DNA of 64,000 bases from Anas platyrhynchos (lineage: Eukaryota > Chordata > Aves > Anseriformes > Anatidae), in contig NC_092592.1 in NCBI RefSeq assembly GCF_047663525.1, forward strand, positions 23,989,001 to 24,053,000, written 5' to 3'. How positions within the stretch are numbered: the first letter of the stretch is position 1; every line of letters begins with the position of its first letter. The position numbers and the translations under genes were made by a program. The notes beneath the pieces were generated by a model that worked only from the letters and a program-made list of their open reading frames with translations, was not told the origin of the DNA and did not search any database. Shown one piece after another: positions 24,111 through 37,000 of this stretch.

Positions 24111-25164
24111 TGTAGTGGGTTTATGTGGCAATGTTTTGGTAGCAGGGGGCCATAGGGGTGGCTTCTGTAAGAAGGATCTAGAAGCTGCCCTATGTTTAGT
24201 AAGGGTCCCACTGCTGACCAGAGCCGAGCCAATAAGCGATGCTGTTTTGCACCTCTGTGAGAGCATATTTAAGACGGGAAAAAAACACTGCGATACACAG
24301 CAGCTGGGAGAGTGAGAGGAGTGAGGAACAGCCTTGCAGGTGCCAAGGTTAGTGAAGAAGGAGGGGGAGAGGTGCCCTAGGCACCGGAGCAAAAGTCCCC
24401 TGCGGCCTGTGGTGAGGACCATGGTGAAGCAGGATGTCCCCCTGCAGCCCATGGAGTACCACGGTGGAGCAGGGTTCCACGCTGCAGCCCGTGGAGGAGA
24501 CCACGGTGGAGCAGGTGGACCTGCACCAACGGAGGCTGCGGCCTGTGGAAAACCCCTGCCCAAGCAGATTCTGGGCCGGACCTGTAGCCCGTGGACAGGA
24601 GACCACGCAGGAGCAGGTGACCTGGCAGGAGCTGCTGCCCATAGGGGACGCAGGTTGGAGCAGTTTGCTCCTGAGGGATGGACCCCGTGGTACGGACCCA
24701 TATCTGGAGCAGTTCTGGAAGAGCTGCTGCCTGTGGGAAGCCCACGATCACCTCATCAAGGACTGCATCCCGTGGGAGGGACCCCACAGCACAGGGGACG
24801 AGAGTGATTGAGAAGGAGCAGCAGAGAAGAAGAGCTATAGACTGACCATAACCCCCATTCTCCTGTCCCCCTGCGCCGCTCAGGGGGAGGAGGTGGAAGA
24901 GGGTGGATGTGGGGGGGAAGGTGCTTTTGGTTTCTTTCCTTTGTTTCTCACTTCTCTAGCTTGTTAGTAATAAGCAATAAATCTTACTGTCTCCCTATGC
25001 CGAATCTGTTTTGCTCATCACAATAATTACTGCATGATGTCCTTGTCCTTATCTCCACCTTTGAGCCCTTTTCATCGTATTTGCTCCCCGTTCCTCTTTG
25101 AGGAGGGGGAGTGAGAGAGCGGTTGTGGTGGAGCTCAGCTGCCCACTCAAGTGGAACCACCACA
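24111..25164 (+). mobile_element. Solo LTR of an avian endogenous retrovirus (long form)
   Basis: A 1054-bp LTR with imperfect inverted ends (TGTAGTGGGTT and AACCACCACA) is flanked by a 5-bp target-site duplication differing at one base (taggg 24106-24110, caggg 25165-25169). A TATA-like catatttaag near 24264 and an AATAAA at 24976-24981 give the expected U3-R-U5 order in plus orientation. The middle (about 24340-24760) is a GC-rich series of degenerate units of the form 'gcagcccgtgga...ccacggtggagcag', absent from the short copy at 4800-5331. That block stays open on both strands (about 157 codons plus, 206 minus), which I attribute to its repeat structure rather than to a gene. No gag, pol or env lies next to it. 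Confidence 0.85.
24340..24760 (+). repeat. Degenerate tandem-repeat block inside the LTR
   Basis: Units of roughly 50-70 bp built on 'ctgcagcccgtggag...ccacggtggagcaggt' recur at least five times with heavy divergence. The block accounts for most of the length difference between the two LTR copies of the window. Confidence 0.6.
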
Positions 25165-25169
25165 CAGGG

Positions 25170-25689
25170 CCACTCAGATATAATTGATATGTTTATGGAT
25201 TTCTTCTTACAGACAAGACAAATTAAATCAAGTTATAGCATACATAGTTAAAGAAAATCTGAAATAATACTTGAAGCTCTTCTATGTTCACACCCTTCAC
25301 AGAAAGGCCTTGAGAATACCATTCAGGCTATGCTAATTGTTCAAATGACTGGCAGAGAAGCATTTCTGGCTGATCTAATAAGCAAACACCTTACAGGCTC
25401 ATATAGGCCTTTGCTGAAATAGCTTGACCTCTACTACTGTCAAAATGGCTGCCATACCCGTGGCAACAACAAAGACTGTCTATCAGTCTGTTTTTTCCCC
25501 TTTCATAGAGATGTGACTTAATGTTATCTACTGTCCCTTAAAGCCACCCTGAGCTCCTACTCTGGTCTCTGCAGCCACAGCTGGCTTCTGTTAATGCCAT
25601 CTCAGGTCTTTGTAACTCTAGCAAGGCCAGAAATTTGTCAAGCAGACACTGTTGTTTCTTGGTGATCTGTTGCAAAACGTGTGATCAGC
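25170..25689. other. Intergenic spacer between LTR and CR1
   Basis: No gene, RNA or clear repeat is visible in this AT-rich stretch. Confidence 0.5.
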
Positions 25690-27127
25690 GGTGATGGTCA
25701 TCCAGAGAGGTCCCAGATGACTAAAGACTTGCTAATGTGATGCCCATCTATAAGAAGGGTCATAAGGAGGACCTGGAGAACTACAGGCCTGTCAGCCTGA
25801 TCTCAGTGCCAGGAAAGGTGATGGAACAGGTCATCTTGAAGGCAATCACACAGCATATGTGGGACAACCAGGGGATCAGACCCAGTCAGCATGGGTTCAT
25901 GAAAGGCAATTCCTGCTTGACCAACCTCATCTCCTTCTATGACCAGGTGACCTGCCTGGTGGATGAGGGAAAGGCTGTTGATGTAGTCTCCTTAGACTTC
26001 AGCAAGGCTTTTGACATGGTCTCCCACAGTATTCTCCTGGAGAAGCTGGTAGCCCATGGCTTGGGCAGGTACACTCTTTGCTGGGTTAAAAACTATCTGG
26101 ATGGCAGAGAGTACTGGGCCCAGAGAGTAGTGGTGAACAGAGTGAAATTCAGGTGGTGACCAGTCACCAGTGGTAATCCCCAAGTGTCAGTGTTGGGGCC
26201 CATCCTCTTTAATGTATTTATTGATGATTTGGATGAGGGAATTGAGTGCTACCTCAGTAAGTTTGAAGACGACACCAAGTTGGGGAGAGGTGTTGATCTG
26301 CTGGAGGATAGGAAGGCCCTGCAGAGGGACCTGGCCAGGTTGGATTGATGGGCAGAGGCCAATGGGATGATGATCAATACGGCTAACTGCTGGGTCTCAC
26401 ACTTTGGCCACAATAACCCCATGCACCACTACAGGCTTGGGGAAGAGTTGCTGAAAGGCTGTGCAGAGGAAATGGCTCTGGGGGTGCTGGTCGATGCTCG
26501 CCTGAACATGAGCCAGCAGTGTGCCCAGCTGTCCAAGAAGGCCAACAGTATCCTGGCTTGTATCAGGAATAGTGTAGCCGGCAGGGCCAGGGAGGTGATC
26601 ATCCCCCTGTACTCCGCTCTGGTGAGGCCGCACCTCCAGTACTGTTTTCAGATTTGGGCCCCTCACTACAAGAAGGACATCGAGGCCCTGGAACATGTCC
26701 AGAGAAGGGCTACGAAGCTGGCGAAGGGACTGGAACACAAGTCCTGTGAGGAGTGGCTGAGGGAACTGGGGTTGTTTAGTCTGGAGAAGAGGAGGCTCAG
26801 GAGATCTTATTGCCCTCTACAACTATCTGAAAGGAAGCTGGGGGTCAGTTTCTTCTCACAGGTGATAAGACTAGAGAGAAAGGCCTCAAGTTGCGCCAGG
26901 GGAGGTTCAGGTTGGAAATGAGGAGATATTTCTTCTCAGAAAGAGTAGTCAGGCATTGGAACGGGTTGCCCAGGGAAGTGGTGGCATTACTGTGTCCCTG
27001 GGGGTGTTCAAGGAAAGGTTGGACGTAGTGCTTGGGGACATGGTTTAGTGGGTGACATTGGTGGTAGGGTGATGGTTGGACCAGATGATCCTGGGGGTCT
27101 TTTCCAACCTTAATGATTCTATGATTA
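25690..27127 (+). mobile_element. CR1 LINE, 5'-truncated, with broken RT
   Basis: This is the 3' part of a CR1 non-LTR retrotransposon: the RT domain, C-terminal region and 3' end (ttccaaccttaatgattcta then tgatt). One reading frame runs from 25737 to about 26920, interrupted by only two TGA codons (26157 and 26346). It shows the fingers motif YKKG...NYRPVSL, motif A as LDFSKAFD, the PQ.SVLGP block and the catalytic FADD altered to FEDD near 26263. A frameshift follows about 26790. The stops, the altered catalytic box and the missing 5' half (endonuclease and most of the ORF) make it inactive. It sits 5' of RPP30, in the same orientation. Confidence 0.93.
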
Positions 27128-27729
27128 CCTCTTTGGCACAAACAAGCCACAAGTCTCAGAGCATAATGGGCCCAAGCTGCACCAAGGAATGGTCCTGTAA
27201 GCAGCAACATACCTAGGAGCAGGCAGCACTGCTACCTTGGCCCCAGTGAGGAGCAGTTTTGCCTGGCTAAGGGTACAGAGTTCCATATACTCCACAGATT
27301 TTTCTTCATGAACTAGCCCAATAAGAAGAAAGAGGAAGTAAAGGATTTACAAGGCCCTGCAGTACAACCTCAGAAGCGGGAACAAATTGCAGACTTGTTG
27401 TCTTCAGCAGCTGCTGTAAGTCCCCCACACAAACAAACCAAAAAAGTGGTAGTTACCACCCGTATTTCATATACACTCTGCTTGTTATCAACATTAAAAT
27501 GAGATTCGTGGTTTTACAACTGTGCTATGTAGTCAATGTGTTTATGTTCTGTGGTCTATTGTAATTCCTCAGCACTTTGGCATTTTGGGGAGTATCTCTT
27601 GCATGGGTCTTTACTTCACAACTTTTTAGCTAACATGGGAAAAAAAGAAGACCTTTAAATAACTAGAAAGGACTCTTTTCCTTATACAAATTAGCAGTGC
27701 TCTGCGGAGGCCCCATGAATTACGGTCAG
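27128..27729. other. RPP30 upstream flank
   Basis: No gene or recognisable repeat is seen between the CR1 end and the start of the RPP30 CpG island. Confidence 0.5.
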
Positions 27730-27942
27730 TGACGCCGCGGCTCCACCTGGTGGGCACGACGCCGGCCCCTGAGGGCTCTGGGCCCGAGCGAGCTCGGCTG
27801 CCCCTGCTCCCAGCCATTGGCACGCTGAGGGGGGCCACAGCGCCATGCCCCGTCCCCTCCACAGCCCCGTCTGTGGGGCAGGAGTCTGCCCCATCCGCTA
27901 CGAGGTCTCCTCCAGCGCTCCCCGCCCGGCCACGAGGGCGGG

Positions 27943-27956
27943 ACTACAAGCCCCAG
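27943..27956 (+). promoter_or_regulatory. ZNF143/THAP11-type ACTACA box
   Basis: The sequence actacaagccccag, 38 bp before the RPP30 ATG, matches the ACTACAnnTCCCAG core-promoter motif (SBS, bound by ZNF143 and often THAP11/HCFC1) except for T to C in the TCCC part. Binding is inferred from the motif alone. Confidence 0.55.
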
Positions 27957-27993
27957 GGTGCCCCGGGCCGGGCGGGGCGGCGCTGCGCGCAGC

Positions 27994-28075
27994 ATGGCCG
28001 GGTTCGCCGACCTGAACGTGCCGCAGGGCCCGGACAAGAAGGGGCTGCAGAGCTTGCTGGAGGCTGCGGCTCGCC
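27994..28075 (+). CDS. RPP30: RPP30 exon 1
   Basis: Residues 1-27 plus one base. The ATG context (cagcATGG) and the conserved FADL motif fix the start. Donor GTGAGT. Confidence 0.95.
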
Positions 28076-31000
28076 GTGAGTCCGAGAGCGGGGCAGCGGC
28101 CGGCCCTGCGCCTGGCCGGGCCGGAGGGGCTGGGGCAGGCGGCGGTTCGGGCCGGCCGGGGGTGGAGGGTGCCGGCCTCTCCCGGCTGCGCTGGGTTGGT
28201 GTTAGCAGCAGAAGTGTGAATCCTGGCAGAGCTGGGCTGGAGGGGAGCCGAAGGCACCGTGAGCAGGGCTTTCCTTGCCCTTGGGAGGCCGGGCAGTGTC
28301 TGCTGTGCCTGATGCATCTCTGTCCTGCAAGGATTTTAGGGCCTCCAGTTGCTCCACAGGCTCTGTAGGCAGCTTGTTCCTGAGTTACTGGTCTTGCTCA
28401 GCATGGTTTTTATGGTTTTTTCTTGTCTTGATGACCATGGCCCCTTAAAGGTAGCCTTGCCCTTTATGTCATTCTTGTATGTGTTCAAACATGAGCATGT
28501 TTCTGCTCACAGTGTGTCTTCCAGTCTGCTGCTGTTGAAAAGTGCAATCTTTCTCCTGCCAGCCTGTGTCTACAGCAGTGTTTCCCCTGCCTCACGCTTG
28601 GCAGTTCTTAGGTCAGCCCTGCAATGGAGCAGGAGAAAAGCTGGCTGAGGCATCAGTGCCCCAGCACGGCTTGGGCTCCTGGTGCACAGCCTGTGGGTCT
28701 GCCCTAAGGGGGGCTGGTCCTGGCCAGGAGAGCAGCAGAACATAAGCAGCAGCAAGGTTTTTGTAAGCACAGCAGGAATCCCTGTCCTTAGTTTTCCCAT
28801 TTTTTTTGGCCTAAACCTCCAATCAGTTTCCTTCCAGGCCTGTATTTTCACATTCCATTCATTCTCGTTGCTCCTCCCCATACTCTGCTTGACTTGCAGT
28901 TTTCTGCAAGTGAAGTGACCGAGACTGAGGTCTTCTCAGTGCTGAGCACCATGGAAAGATGGTGTTGTGTCCTGCAGTCTGTATCTATGCCTGTTTATCC
29001 AAGTTTATTTTTTTTCTGACTTGGGGGGTTATTTTCCACTTGTAATTTCTTAAGACCCTAGGTGTTAAGCAGTGATTTGGCTTTGTCAAATGTACAATCA
29101 TTCTCTAATCCCTGCTGAATGAGAACTTTTCGTCAGTTTGTCAACATTGTTTTGAATTCTAACTTTGCCTTCTAATATAACTGTAACTTTCTTACCTTTG
29201 TGTTGTCTACAGTTTTAACATGTATCCTGAATGTCATTAACCGTTTTTCCTAAAGAAAGTCATTAATAGGACCAAGATAGGGCAAAATGTCTGGGAACCC
29301 CAGCTTGACAAGGAGTCATGAATATCTGCTGTTAATTTTAAACCAGTTTCTTCCTGACCTTGCAGTAGCTTTGTCTAGAATGTGTTTTCCTAATGATACT
29401 TATACTTTCCAATTCACCTGCAAGCCCAGTGTAACACTTAACTGTTCATCTCCTGTATGTGCTCCAGTGCTGGCCATGCCAACAAACCATGCTCAAGCAA
29501 TCATTTGTGTTCATAAAGCTCTGCCGTCGAGTGAGTGTAGTCACAACTGGGGCGTGTTAAAATAAATTCTTGTACTTTAAGACACTTCTTTGGTGAGTTA
29601 ATCTTCAGGGGAAAAAATCAACGTGAAAGGTAAATATGTACATAATTATTAATTTTGAGATATTTAAGTAATGAACTTTTGACAGGTTTCTGTTTGGCTT
29701 TGTTTCCATTAGTTTACTGGACAAAACAGTCTTACGATGTTTTTGTTTTTTAGTGGGATATTCTGCAGTTGCTCTTAATCATGTCATCGATTTTAAAGAA
29801 AAGAAACAGGTAATTTCTGTTGGGTTAATTCATTCTTAGTGTTTTCTGTTGTTAAATCTAAATGCCCCTAAATACCTTTGTCTTGAAAATGCTCATTTAG
29901 ATGTAAATACATGTTTTCATTTGTAACAGAAATTCCATTTTATAATTCAGTATTGTTGCCCTGGATTTAATTTTTAATATGATCCATGAACTGTCACTAT
30001 TAAATAGTTTTGTTAGCATGGTAAACTTATTTTTAGAATTGGAACACAACTTTTGTTTACGTTCTGAACAACCTGTTATATTGTGAATAACTTTATTTTG
30101 TTCTCTCTTGAGGAAATTGCCAAGCCAGTATCTCCGTCAGAGTTGTTTCCGTCTTTACCTATTGTACAAGTATGTTTAGTTACATTCTATCTATGAATTA
30201 TTATTGAGTTATAATCTTTTTCTTGTGTTTATCTGTGAAATTCTGTGTATTACGTGTTAACTAAAAATGAGAAATTTGTCTGTTGCTTATTCTTAAAACT
30301 CCCAACATTGCAAGAATGATAACGCTCACATTAGAGGAGGGCCTATTCTTTACTTCAGAAATGATTTAAAAAATGTGTGAATTTTGAATCATCTTCTAGT
30401 TGAATATTCACAGTGAGTACTCTTGAAATTTAGGCCTGAGTTTTGGAAATTTCTAGTTTTGATGCAACAAGATTCGGATAAAATGAACCAAGTCTGTATT
30501 TTGAATCACTGATGTACATTAATTCAGGAAATGCTTCTGCTTGCAGTTGTGGCCTGCTTGGGGTACCATAGCAGTGGTAATAAAACATGCTCTGTTTTCT
30601 GCATGATATTCATTTTTTCTGTTGATCCCTTCCTCAGAGAAACACACTGTGTCAATTTTTAAGAAGGCCAGATATAATATCCTGCATTTCAATATAAAAC
30701 AACAAAATTAGGGAATTTTAACTACAGACTTTTAGAAAATCAGCATAGGCAAAAAATTGAGCAAGGCACCATTTTCTTTTTATAGTGGACAGGGTGAAAA
30801 TCACCACAAATTTTTGCTTTGGAGCTTTTTAAGTCTTCAATTATTTTTCCTTCATAGGGGACATCTAAACAACTTAAAGTCTTAACCCGTCTGACACTTG
30901 TTGTTTCTGATCCTTCCCACTGTAATCTCTTGGTAAGTATATTCAGTATATCAATTTTCCTGTTTTTATTTCATTCTCTCAATGAAAGAATGAAACTTTG

Positions 31001-34000
31001 GAAATTGGGCAGGGGAAAGCTTTATGGATTTCAGTACTGATTTCTCAGATTATGTCTTTAGAAAATAAAGCATTCATGAAAGAATGCAGACTTAAAAAAC
31101 TGGATATGGTTCTGTTGGTCATTTGACAATATGGGATAGCAGTTCCGTTCTTGGTTCTTGTCTTTGGCATTTCAATTTCTGTATGTACAGTAGAATACTG
31201 TGAGCAAGCCCCATGTTTGTCTGTAGCACTACATTATTGAAGGAAAAGCTGTGTGTAAGTGCCTAGCTAGGTGGATGGGACAAGCCCCAAAATGACTTGA
31301 GATAATTGCTCACAGCAAGAGATCTACTGTATGATTAGATGATTATTGGCTTTGGTTTAGCACTTGAAAACAGAAAAGGCTTTTTGTCGTTGTTACTTTG
31401 GTCATAATCATTGTGCTTTGTCATCTGCCAGAAGTCAAAGCAGTAATTGTTTCCTCCCTTTGCAGAGATCAACATCTTCAAATATAAAGTTATATGACAT
31501 CATAGCAGTATTTCCAAAAACGGAGAAACTGTTCCATGTAAGTACATTCTGATTGTTAATGCCAGTCCTACAACAATTTATGGCACCTTGGACTGGTTTG
31601 AATGCATGCATGGGGCTACTTAAACAATGTAGGCTCCCAGATTAGTGGACAGACTGAAAGGTTGGGAGAAGTTGCAGGAGGGTAACGGGTCTTGACATGA
31701 CTGCCTGGCCAGTGGATTTCAATGCCTTTGCTCCATGGTTTCCTTTATCTGTCTTATGCTGAGAGTGAGGAGAGAAAACATCATTTATTTATTTATTTAT
31801 TTGAATATTGTCAGCATTTAGTAAAATTATTTCTTGAACTGTTTAACTTTCCAGACCCTTGACAGATTCCCCCCAAAGCATTTGCTGTCTTCTGTTAGCA
31901 CTAATTGTTTCTGATTTCTGAAATGCCAGGGAATGTGGGAGAATTTGAAAGGAGAACTGAAAAGGAGAACTGAAGTGGTGTTCTGAGAGTTACCTTCTTT
32001 CTTAGTCTTTAGTCTTCTCTTGGAGGTTTTTCCAAATGAGTAGTTTATCTTTTTTTTTCTTTAACTTTTCTTTTTATTACTTCATCTCATTATCTCTTGC
32101 TCTTCTTTTGATTTAAAACACAGCTAGTTCTGGTGTCATAGCATCTCAAGAACAGATAAAATAAAATTTCCCAAAGTAAGTATGGCTGATTAAGCCATAC
32201 AACCCTTGCTTCATTGCCAAACTGGGATTTTTGGTTTTGTTTTGAATGTTCAAGCTGAGTGAGAGAAGCTTCACTTCTTTGACTTCATGATATGTTTGTT
32301 ACTTTGCCTGCCAAAAAGTACACTGAAGCTGTACAGAAGTAGAACAGCCTTGGGGAAATAGACAAAGGGCAGACTGTCATTTTCTCACCCAGGTTTTCTC
32401 CTGGCAGTTCAGAGAAAATTTCATACTGAAAACAGCCTCCACAACATTTGGGAGTTTTCAAAGGTGTTGCTATATCAGTGTTACTAAACAGATTCTGGGG
32501 TTTGTAGTTGTGGAAGTGCTCAGAGTGTGCCGGTGAGAAAAAATAAATCATGTGAGTCATTTTCAAAACCTTTGTTAGGACTTGTTTGTGACCTTAGCCC
32601 AAGACTGCTATTTTTTCACATTGGTTTACATTACTAGAAATGCAAATATTTTGCACAAGAAAAACATCACTCTATCACTTCTGTGATCTTAGAAAAGCAA
32701 GGTGTTGCAAGTGTGTTTGACTATGAATTGATTTGGTCCAATTCTGGTGTACTACTGCAGGAGATGCTCACTGTGGCAAGCTGGTACCTAAATGCCATTA
32801 GGTGCAGTAATTCTTCAGCTCTTAATAATGGCACCAAACATCATATCATTTTATTTTTCCCATCCTGAATAGACTTCTCCCATCAGAACAATTACTAGTT
32901 TTAAAACGCTGTCCAAAGCAGACTGATAATCAGCTCAGCTTGTGGGGTGATAGGTGTTAGTTTTCTCAGTCTTTCTCATATCTTTAATTTAAAAAAAAAA
33001 ATCTAAAAATGTGGGAACGGCAGGTGTGAGTGATTTGATTGAGCATCTGAAAACAGGTCAGATTTTGGTTAAAATCTTTTGATTACAGAAAAATGAAAAT
33101 GAAATTGTGACACAGCTGACCTATTGCAAGCTCCTATGTTGTATCATTAATGCTGAAATGGAGGAGCTTGATAGGAAGGAAGCAGGATTGTCCATGAGCC
33201 CATCTTAATTTCTGTCATGATGGTAGTGCTCTTGAGCTGGGGAAGAAACCCAAGCATGTTTCTTTCAGACTGCATAAGGTAAAGACCTTCATCCTTACAT
33301 GTTCAAATTCAGAACAGATTTGTATGTTTGTCTTTTGTTTAAAGCTTCAAGGTTTCTAAGTGTGAGTGGAGAGCTCTGTCAATTTTGTAGAGGTATCAGC
33401 TGGGAGCATCTGGAACATGGAGTTTCAATATATACCTCTGGCTCTTACAACTCAGATCTTTCACTGTTTAGGATAAAGCCTTATAGGGTGGGTCTTGCTC
33501 CATAAGTTTTATTTTTTTAACTGGCTGTTGGTAACTTCGCGTTACCTCAAAAGCATCAGCTTTCTCACCAACAATTTGGCACTTAGATTCTTCTCCACAG
33601 AGCAGGACTGTTCATGTGTTTGTGAGATATACGTGACCATTAGAGATGTGCTTTAATTTTAGCGTGGCCTAAAAATAGTCTGTGCCCTCTCGTCACAAGC
33701 AAAGGAAGCTTTCCAGTGACTGAGAGGGGCAGTGATGTGTACTGAAAGATGTGCTCAAATTCTACGAGTAATTTGTATCCTCAGGGGTGTGAGGAAGCTC
33801 TGTTTGCCAAGATAATTGTAGAATGTGCTTCTTTAAGGCTCTCAAAGAGGATTGTTTGGGGCTGAAACTGGAATGCCCACTCTGTGCCAGCATTAAGGTC
33901 GGGCCTGTTGCTTTTCAAAAATGTTTTATTCTAATGTTTCTGTTTTATTCATGTTAGTTCTGCCTGCTATTTGCAGGCAATTAGCAAATAACCAGTATCT

Positions 34001-37000
34001 AAAAAATCGTGCTTATTTAAGTCTGAGGATGTACTGCAAACCCAGGTTTCAAAGTTGATTTGTAAAAATGTTTGCCAAAGCAAACCTGGCTGTCTTCAGA
34101 CTGAGCACTGACGAATTTATTTTTGGCTGTTGGCAGTTTCCCAGCAGATGGGGCTCTTGCCTGCAGCGTGGCCAGAGAGGCACTGGGCTGTGCAATTGCT
34201 CCATGGTGTTTTCTGCATGAAGTTTGTGCACTTCAGATCCTTTTAGCAGACTGGCTAACCTTAACCTGCCTCTGTGTGTGACTTGTCCAGAAGCCAAAGC
34301 TGGGCTGAACATTGGAGTGTTTGGAGAAATCTTTTTGCCAACTTTCCATGCTTTCGGGTATTCCTCTATATGGGGAAGTATGACTCTTAATTTTGTTTTT
34401 CCTCGGTGGTGTTTTCTGATGTGTTCTTGTCACTGGAATCCTGTAGTTATCCTGGCACTTGGGTCACTCCCTTTCCCACTGTGCTTAATTGGCAAAATGG
34501 AAGAGAGTTTTCCAGTGTTTCTGGAGCTGATTAGGAAAGCTTGTTTTCTCATTGCATGGGGTGACTTGCCTGCTTCTGGTGTGTATTCTTGCTTTCCTTC
34601 ATTTTTTGTCTTTCTCTCTTTTCTGAATTTCCTGTGGCCTCTTCTCTAGGACGTGAGTTCCTGTAAATCACCTCTGTCTAGATGGTAGTTTGTATCCCAC
34701 ATAAGAAAATATTAAATTTGGCTACAGAAAGGCTAAACTTGTATTTTAGACTTGCATTTGTAGTAGATTTAACCCGTGTCACGCGTAACAGAATTGGTAA
34801 AGGTAGGGCATGCGGATAAAGGTTAGCTTGAATGGCCTAGTACAGACAGTTTAACATCAAAAACCGTGTGGTTGGCATGATCCTTGAATTGTCTGGATGT
34901 ATGGTGCAGGTCTCTTATCTGGAAAGGAGCGCTATCAACAGCTAAGAAACATTCCTAAAGCTGGGCCTCTGCTCTCATCTCTGTCCAAATTTCATGTGAA
35001 CAAACTGGTAAAAGGTGAGGTTGCAGAGCTGTAGCCAGCCCTGCATTAGAGCAGAGTGCAGCCACCCTGCAGCCCCATTGCTTTCATGCTGCTGCAAAGA
35101 GGGATGAATGGCTGGCACCTGGCCCAGGTGTATTTGGAGCAGTTGCTGGCAAGTTTCTGAACACAAAGTGTTCCCCTACATGTAGAAAATTCCTTTTGAA
35201 CATCTTCAGCACACTTGATCTTCTTTGTTACAACGTCACTTACAGGCATTAATCTGGTTCTGTGTAATAACCTTTACAGGGTAGGCATATATAATTCCTA
35301 CAAGTCTTGCATGCAAGAGATTATATGTAAATGGAGGGCTCCCTTTTACGTCCGCTTAATTTTCCCTGTGTGTCAGTGTGGACTTCCTCCACGCTTTGTT
35401 CATTCTTTCCCACTATTAATACAGAGTATAAATTGCAGTGTGATTTCAGAGCTAAGCTTTTAAACCATGACCTCAGCTGCCATCCTGAGCCTTCTCCAGA
35501 GACTGGGTTTTCAGAAGGGGTTGTATCTTTCCTGCCCAGCCTGGGAGGTGAGGCACCATGGATTGGACCCAGTACTGGTTATGTGGCAGCACCCATCACT
35601 GTCTGAAGCTGCTTCTGTTTTAGTCTTTTATTGGTTGTTGCCGTTAGAATAATAGAAGCATTTAGATTGGAAAAGACCTCTAAGATCAAGTCCAACCATT
35701 AACCTTGCACTGCTAAGTCTACAACTAAACCATGCCTCAAAGCACCACATCTACAGGTCTTCTAAATACCTCTAGGGATGGGGACTCAACTACTCCCCTG
35801 GGCAGCCTGTTCCAGTACTTCACAACCCTTTCAGTGAAGAAATTGTTCCTAATATCCAACCTAAACCTCCCTTGATGCAACTTGAGGGTATTTCTTCTTG
35901 TCCTATCACTTGTTGCATGGGAGAAGAGACTGATCCCCACCTTGCTACAACATCCCTTGTGCCTCCTTTTCTCTAGGCTAAATAACCCCAGTTCCCTTAG
36001 CTGGTCCTCATTGATCTGTAGCTCTTTCACCAGCTTCGTTGCCCTTCTCTGGATACTTTATAGCACCTCGATGTCCTTCTTGTAGTGAGGGGCCCAAAGC
36101 TGAGCACAGTACTCAAGGTGTGGCCTCGCCAGAACCATGTTCAGGTGGACAATCACTTCCTCAGTCCTGCTGTCCATAATATTTCTGATACAAGCCGGGA
36201 TGCTGTACGTCTTCTTGGCCATGTGAGCACACTGCTGGCTCATATTCAGCCAGCAATAATAAATATCTGTTAATAACAAATAGTAAAATATATCTAACTG
36301 CTACACAACAGTTAGAGAATGAGGGGCAAGGGGCTGTTCCTAGGCTGATCCCTTTGTAAGCAGGGGTTGTCCTTCATTAGCTATGAGTTCTTTTGCCAAA
36401 AGCCAGCACTGCTTTTGCATGTCCTGTGTCGGATAAGAACAAAGCAGGAAGTCTTGCCTTTGTGTGGTTGTTATTTTATTGGAAAAGCAGTTCTGTAAGT
36501 GAGAGATGGCTTGGGTTTGGGGCCTGAAACGCTCAAGCTTTATACCAGTAGTCCTGCTTTATTGTCAAATCTACAAGGCACAGCACTTCTTCATTTTAAA
36601 ACTAAGCTCCCTATGGAGAGACATTTGTTGCATTAAGAAATTAAGGAGACTATCAGTGCACCTAATGTTGATTACTTGTTTTTCGACATATCTATTAATC
36701 TGTTCCTATTTCTTTGCTATAGATTGCTTGCACAACTCTAGACGTAGATATTGTGTGCATAAATGTAACAGAAAAGCTGCCGTTCTACTTCCGAAGGCCC
36801 CCTGTGAATATGGTAAATTTACATCTAAATTGTTTTCTTGTTATTAAGTTCTGTATTTAATGTCAGCCTGAGTTGAATTCTCTGTAGTTTCCCTCCCACC
36901 ATTCCCATCCAAGTGGTTCTTTTTATTTTCTCGCATAATCTTTAGTATTGTTTTAGATGTCCTTCACTTCAAGGCCTCCGCTGCAGTATATAATACACAA

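Larger units (their letters stand above)
27730..28200 (+). promoter_or_regulatory. CpG island promoter of RPP30
   Basis: GC- and CpG-rich DNA covers the region before and over RPP30 exon 1, with GC boxes (cccgccc near 27921, gggcggggcgg near 27970) and no TATA box. This is the usual form of a housekeeping promoter; transcription likely starts within about 100 bp of the ATG at 27994. Confidence 0.7.

Noticed and set aside
24334..24807. 157-codon frame as a gene
   Set aside because: It lies wholly inside the LTR repeat block and an equally long frame exists on the other strand.
27726..28368. Several 100-140-codon frames around RPP30 exon 1
   Set aside because: They are CpG-island shadows; the real coding part ends at the donor at 28075.
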